Positions 56,779 through 64,000 of a DNA stretch of 64,000 bases are shown here, piece after piece; position 1 is the first letter of the stretch, and each line of letters starts with the position of its first letter. A model generated the notes under the pieces. That model made no database searches. It worked only from the letters and a program-made list of their open reading frames with translations, and had not been told where the DNA came from. The stretch is taken from positions 115,372,190-115,436,189 of the forward strand of contig CM019066.1 of assembly GCA_009667805.1 (NCBI GenBank). Direction: 5' to 3'. The translations under genes were made by a program, and so were the position numbers. The stretch comes from Leptobrachium leishanense (Eukaryota > Chordata > Amphibia > Anura > Megophryidae).

Positions 56779-57335
56779 AGAGGTTATTCACTAACCTGCG
56801 AATTGGCCCTGAATTGCACCGACCGGTGAATTTCGGGCCAATTTGTCTATTCACTTAGCTGTCAGTTTGCCAAATACAGGCAAATTGACAGTGAAATACA
56901 GTGCAATTCAGTTTCATTCCGCAGCACCAAAATTGTCCCATAGAAGACAAAATGCCCTGATTTTCGGTGTTTCAATTCAACAGTTTTAAACAGGCGAATC
57001 CCATAGATCTCAATCTAAAAAATATCCTTTTTAATTTTTTTATTTCGGATTTTATCTGTATTTATTTTTTAAAACAACTTTTGGTATTTTTTAGACTATT
57101 TTTATTAGACACATTATAGGTGACTTTTTTTTTCCTTTTCAGTTCGGTGGAATTTACCGATGGCAGTTTTTACCAACGTCCAAAAACTGCTTCGACGACT
57201 TTAATTTTGGCAAAGTAAGGTGATCAGTCGCTAATTATTTCACCATATTTTCGGCAAAATGGAGTTACTGAAGTGAGACGAAATGGACTGAAACAAAGCA
57301 CCAAAATTGCATGCTTTGTAAATAGACCCTTATCT
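56779..57335. repeat. Unclassified repeat Y, copy 2
   Basis: Starts AGAGGTTATTCACTAACC and ends TTTGTAAATAGACCCTTAT. Interior resembles 12990-13330 and, in style, the CAGGG-type MITEs. Perhaps a third related MITE family; TSD not resolved. Confidence 0.55.
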
Positions 57336-57409
57336 TTTGATTGACCATGTAGGATGTCAGAGATGATGATTGTATCATATTGTGCATGTGAACAAGATCT
57401 GTGGAAGAT

Positions 57410-58964
<1,555 letters not shown>

Positions 58965-59042
58965 CCTTAGCTCTTTCCCTTTTGGCTATTGTAAAGCGCT
59001 GCCGAAACTGTTGGCGCTATATAAATGATGACAATAATAATA

Positions 59043-62000
59043 ATTTCACCTGGCTTCTACATCTTCTTATAAAACCAGTTTTTATCAGCAGAGAGAGGGT
59101 CAAGTTACTCAACCTGAATTTTGGGAAATGATTATCTTGTTACTAAGAGAGCGAGAGTATGTCAGGTTTCCAGTGGCAGAAGAAGAGTTCAGGCAAGAAC
59201 AAAGATGACATATTTTGTTGAACTTCCGCTACATCATTACAGCACAGCATGAAGTTGACTTCTTTGATTTTTAGACAGGCTTTTAATTAGGTCGAGGAAT
59301 CCTTTCTTGACAGGTAAGCCGTAGGTGTGCACAGATGTTCTTTGTGTCTGAATTTCCTCCTAGAGTGGACACCAGATGTCAAGTGAATGTTGCATTTTAC
59401 AGAGGTCTATACATTTGATCTCCGTTTGGCTTCTAAAAGTTATGTTTTATAGTGAGATGTCAGATGTACAAATCATGCATTACATTCTTCTATTCTTGCA
59501 GGCATGGTTACCTCTAGATGCAAAATAAAACATTTTTATTTTACTACATGACTCAAAAGGTGATGTGTATAATGCATTAAAGAGCTTTTCTGTGCCCTGA
59601 GGAACTTCTGTATAAACGGAATATGAAGTCCTAGATGTCTCTTTTTGGAGCCATTAGAAAATGTCATTTAAACACATCTTGCCTAAGGCATCCTGGCGAA
59701 AGTGAAAAACTGCAGTGAGATAATTTGACGGGATTGGCATTGAGATATATTGAAAACCATTTGCAGGCTGAAGTGTCATGCTGCCAGTGACCAAGCTGCT
59801 ACTTGGCTTACAACCAATGGTCCATTTACCAGCTGGAGCCAAAGATCTCCCATCTGGTCAGAATTTATTCAAATAATTAATAACACTAGAATGGAAAGAA
59901 CAGGAATCGTCCAATGCATCCATGACAGTATTGTTTGTTACTTGAAAAGTAGATGTGGTTGATTGAGTTGTTGCATATGGACATGTATTTGCGCAGTCAC
60001 TGGTGCAAATCCATCTTATCATCTCATTTCCTAATGAAAAATAGTGACACACAGCAAACTCAGAGACATGTAATATAAAAATGACAGAATGTCAGCTTCC
60101 TTGACAAGGTTTAACTTTAGAACATCATATGCGCTGCAAACATCTAAGCTTTTGCACCATACTTGTTGGTTTAGACGTAAGTAAAACTTAATTTTATTAT
60201 TTCAGTGTGGGATGTTGGAAAATAAATTGTTGAGGTAAACCTTTGTTTGAAAGTAACATAAAATCCCATAACTTTATTCATTGATACAATTAATATCAAT
60301 ATTACTGGACACATGTGGGCATCCCGCTACTTTGCCTAAGGTAAAGAAATGACATATTTTAATAATAGGACTCCTAGATAGGAAGTAACCATGATTTATA
60401 TGATCCCTACTGGGCTTCCATGCAACAATAAATATCACTGGAAAATCTCATGGAGAGCAATAATAATGCAAAGCGTTGTTTTCTGCCATGTTCGAATTGG
60501 AGCATTGTTATGGTCTAGCGTCTTTTTTTCAGCATTTTTTCCCAGTGTCCATTTCAATAGTAAACCAATGTACAATAGGCTGCCGTACCACAATCGTGGT
60601 TTGCGGCTCAGCTGGATAAGGAGGTGAGTCTTTTGCATTAACAAATGGGGATGTTATATTTAATATTTCAGATTATAACCACTTAATTTCCAAGTGATTT
60701 TAAGCAAAAACTATCAGAAGCCAGTAGGTTTTTTTTGTTCTTTTTTGGACAATTTACTTTTAATTTACAGTAAGAAATATTTGGGAATATTCTCAGTGTA
60801 TTTCTTACTGTTATAGCCTATTTGGCAGGCAGATGTGGCCATCTGCTAGCCAAGTGGAGTTACTACAGTTCAGGGATCTGTGGGGGGGGGGATTTGTCAG
60901 AGACCTTACCCAGCTGATTTTAAAAAGTGTTAGCACTTCGGGCATCATGCCGTGAAACTTTAGGGGCACCTTCTGGAACCCAGACTCAAAAAAGTATCAT
61001 TTGCAACAAACAAATTCCACTTGCTTTTGTCCTGCTCAGCTGCAGATTGAGATTACTCGACATTTGGTACCCGACGGCGCCTTTGAGGAACCAAGTTATC
61101 TCGAGCTTCAGCGTGAAGGGGTTAATGCTCATGGCTCAGGTGGAACAAGGCCTTTGGTTTTAAGTGTTGTTGCCACCCAGAGGAAAAAATTTGCAAATGT
61201 GCATGGGACATATCCTTAATCATCTAAACTAGATTGTAAAATGCTCCACACTACTACCACATCACGATCTTCCATGCAAAAAGAACATATTTGTTGATAA
61301 TGCTCAATTTAAACCATATTTTCTTTTTTGTCTATCTTAATCAGAAAACAGGCACAAATGTGTCAAGGCTCTCTACTGGCATATTAAAAATATTTAGATT
61401 TGATACAATACAATCTGTACTGTAACCTTATGCTACCCCCCCCCCCCCCCACCATCCTCATCTTCATTTGCAATTTTCCATTTTTCTACTGGTCTCCTGT
61501 TTTTGCGGTGTTTGACAAATTCAGTCGTGTTAATTTGCATTTCATAGAGGCATTTAAATATGTGTCTTATTGAAAGGGTTTTGCAGAAGCTCATTCAGCA
61601 TTATATGTTCTGTTGAGAAATGCCAGGAAGGAATCCAGAACTGTTGAATTTCCATCTGGCAGCCTTTTCTGCTCTCCACATTTGCATAAATGTTTCAGCA
61701 ATAAAATAAAATTATGGTGCATAAACCATTTTATAATATCTCCCAAACTGATAACTCTGTCGAAGTTTAATAAGCAATGGGTAGTATAACACACGGTTAT
61801 AAAAACTGTTACCTTCCAACCATGTAATCCTCCGCACTACTGACATTATGTAATTAACCCTTTGTGTATGAAATGGGTAAAAATGTACGTCAAGGCAAGT
61901 AAAATTCCAACTATAGTTTTTGGAGGCCAAACATGAATTAGTATGGATTGATTGTGATTCGCACACTCGTATACAAATAAATGGGTATATTCAGTCAATT

Positions 62001-62148
62001 AAGAAAAGGAAACAAGTTCTGAATTTCCACCAGTGCCCTTTATTGTGCTGTTGTCTACCTATCCCCAGCCATTCCAGATGTGCCATTGCCCTATCCCTAC
62101 TTGCTCCATATTCTGCCTTCTTCTGTCCCCAGTGGTGCCGGTCTGTTA
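59043..62148. other. Intergenic or intron sequence, nothing firm
   Basis: An inverted repeat with 13 bp arms (ACAGTAAGAAATA/TATTTCTTACTGT) lies at 60767-60813, and poly-C at about 61437-61450. No exon, RNA gene or element ends recognised. Confidence 0.4.
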
Positions 62149-62459
62149 GGCCGGGTCATACGAACATGGAGGGAATGTCCATGAGAACGGACGTTCTTTT
62201 CGCTCAGTCACCTGTGTGACCCCCTCGCTGAGTGCACGTTACAAAGTGTGAGCTTCCTATGGAGGATTGCGCATTGTAGACCCATCCAACGTCCATTGTA
62301 GCGGTCGACAGGGAGGAAAACTGCACGCTCATTGTAATGTGCGATACTAGTACGAACATTACACCGTGTGGCCCTCCATGTCAAGCCGTCCTAGCGCTAC
62401 GACAAGCTGGGAAGAGGGGTCACTACAGACACGCTTAGTGAGCTCGTGTGACCTCAGCC
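62149..62459. mobile_element. Harbinger-like MITE M5, 311 bp (internally deleted)
   Basis: Termini GGCCGGGTCATACGAACATG and GTGTGACCTCAGCC. TSD TTA (62146-62148, 62460-62462). Shorter than the 426 bp siblings. Its right TTA is also the left TTA of the next element. Confidence 0.85.
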
Positions 62460-62462
62460 TTA

Positions 62463-63357
62463 CAAGGTTATTCAAAGAGAATTGAAAAGTCACTGTACGT
62501 TCGGTGACTTTTTGTTCCCTGCACTTTGGGGTGATTCGGCGATCATATTTTGCCGACACTGCGGTGTATTCAGCAAGCACCGCAGGGCCCCCGTAGTGCA
62601 GGGAAAACCTGCCGCAAACCTGCCGAACCCTCGCTGCAAACCTGCCGAGCACTCACCGAAACCCGAAGAAAACAGCTGGATTAGCCATACCAGAGAAACA
62701 CTCTAGCTGACAATCACAGCACAGAGCAGCCGCCGGAAAAAGCTGACACGCAGACGAAAGTGGTGGGAAAAAAAACAGTACCCTTGAAAGTTTAACAATT
62801 GATACGGTGTTTGCAGAAAAACTACTGAACAAAAATGTCTGTAATTTACATATAAGATCCAATGAATGATAATAAAAAGGGTTGGTATAGAAAAACCGAT
62901 TTAAAAAAAAACATCGAAAAAAAATGTTTGCCAAAAAAATCCCCAAAAATGCCTAAAAGATCCTAAAAAAATCTATAAATAAACAGACTTTTTACTGCAG
63001 AATATAATAATATACGGTTTATTAGATATTGAATTAAAAAGGGAATATATTTAACATTAACGCCTATGGGAATCGCCTGAATAAATCTGTTGAATTAAAC
63101 CACCGAACAGTAGGGCATTTCGGCAACTTTTCCCTGCTGTTTTGTGTTCTCTGAATAAACGAAGCATTGCTTCTCTATGGGGATTTCACTGCCCTCGAAC
63201 AGGCACAGAACAGGCACCGTATGTGCAGGCAATTCGCCAGCATTTAGTGAACTGCCTGCTCTCAGAATAGCCGAATGGCCAGGAAAGGTAACCGTATGCT
63301 GATTTTCAGTGTTCGGTTACCTTTCAGGGCCAAATCGTCTCTCTTTGAATAACCCTG
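62463..63357 (+). mobile_element. ~870 bp MITE family H2, copy c, 895 bp
   Basis: Starts CAAGGTTATTCAAAGAGAAT (one change from CAGGG) and ends CTCTTTGAATAACCCTG. TSD TTA (62460-62462, 63358-63360). Same orientation as copy a. Non-coding. Confidence 0.93.
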
Positions 63358-63627
63358 TTAGTCTCCAAGATGGAAGAGCTTGGTGGGCCTTATGGAGTCA
63401 TGGGTATGGAGCTGCAGCTCCAATAGCCCCCCTGCTGGCAGGTCACCTACATTACTGAAGAAATGCAGAGTCCAGCGCTCTTAGTCATATTACAAAAGGA
63501 ATGAATATTTCAAGTATATGAGAACACCTGTTTCATTGTAGAAGAGCACGGTAAACGGTAGACCCACCTGTACAGAAAATGGTTAGGGTGTCCTCATTTC
63601 GTACCGCCATTTGATCCTAAGGATTTT

Positions 63628-63811
63628 ATGTACAGTATTTTCTGGTGTATAAGAATACTTTTTATACTTAAAAACATCCCCCAAAAATTGGGGGTCGTCT
63701 TATACGCGGGGTAAACAATACGACGAGTATAGCCCAAAACCTATTTTTTAACTGGAAAATTAGGGGGTCGTCTTATACACCCGGTCGTCTTATACTCCAG
63801 AAAATACGGTA
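63628..63811. mobile_element. TA-target MITE (GTATTTTCTGG type)
   Basis: CAGTATTTTCTGGTGTATAA and TTATACTCCAGAAAATACGG are inverted with TA on both sides. GTCGTCTTATAC occurs three times inside. It resembles a widespread vertebrate MITE with GTATAAGACGAC words, whose superfamily I cannot name with certainty. Confidence 0.75.
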
Positions 63812-64000
63812 CTATAATTTCAGCCAAAAAGGGTAAAAAAATAAATAAACAAAAAGCATTGTCTCAGATAACACTAATAGAAGTAATAAGGCGAATGATA
63901 GATTACATATACATTTTGGTCTCGTTATGTAATTTGATTTTAAGTGGTTCCCATTAACTATGTATAGAAAAACAAAAACAGATTTCTTAACGTATTTAAA
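63812..64000. other. A/T-rich end of window
   Basis: No feature recognised. Confidence 0.4.

Overview
This is about 64 kb of vertebrate nuclear DNA, most likely from an amphibian (a frog is my best guess). No prokaryotic or organellar gene organisation is visible. The only host-gene sequence I can support is three short exons on the + strand (9838-9908, 17410-17490, 41971-42121). They have consensus splice sites and matching phases. Together they encode a protein like the N-terminal half of IQCJ / the IQCJ-SCHIP1 fusion, with an IQ motif on the third exon. A fourth, speculative exon lies at 42217-42348. The window is therefore mostly intron of an iqcj-like gene, interrupted by layers of transposable elements (TEs). 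The frog guess rests on the TE mix (Tc1, hAT, PIF/Harbinger MITEs, a Penelope-like element, Rex1/CR1/L2-like LINEs, LTR remnants) and would need a database search to confirm.

Layout. 1-1030: minisatellite with a 21-23 bp unit, then two GC-rich foldbacks. 1.2-9.8 kb: decayed repeats, a LINE 3' tail (+), a 2.1 kb LINE copy (-), and a MITE nested in a MITE. 9.8-11.7 kb: iqcj exon, then a repeat carrying a hammerhead-ribozyme-like motif and a scrap of Ty3/gypsy integrase. 11.88-12.5 kb: eleven consecutive hairpins. 17.4 kb: second iqcj exon. 18.8-24.4 kb: LINE with endonuclease and reverse transcriptase, split by a 2.7 kb non-autonomous hAT full of GC-rich minisatellite. 24.5-25.4 kb: another hAT-type element. 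25.96-33.94 kb: a nested stack. A short hAT MITE contains a 7.35 kb BED-type hAT transposon with a dead transposase. That transposon contains a Penelope-like element with a GIY-YIG domain and a second hammerhead-like motif, which in turn contains another hAT MITE. A PIF/Harbinger MITE sits in the other arm of the outer MITE.

34-53 kb: two Tc1/mariner copies with nearly complete but broken transposases, two solo LTRs of one family with exact 5 bp target duplications, several MITEs, and the third iqcj exon. 53-64 kb: LINE 3' ends, further copies of the roughly 870 bp and 426 bp MITE families, and an L2-like LINE split by the second solo LTR.

The TEs do not work with the host gene in any way I can see; they sit in its introns or flanks. 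Insertion order can be read from target-site duplications (TSDs), and I give those coordinates wherever I could match them by eye. No TE protein in the window looks intact. The most interesting items are the two hammerhead-like motifs with identical architecture, the eleven-hairpin array, the deep nesting with recoverable empty sites, and two different MITE families stacked on one TTA target.
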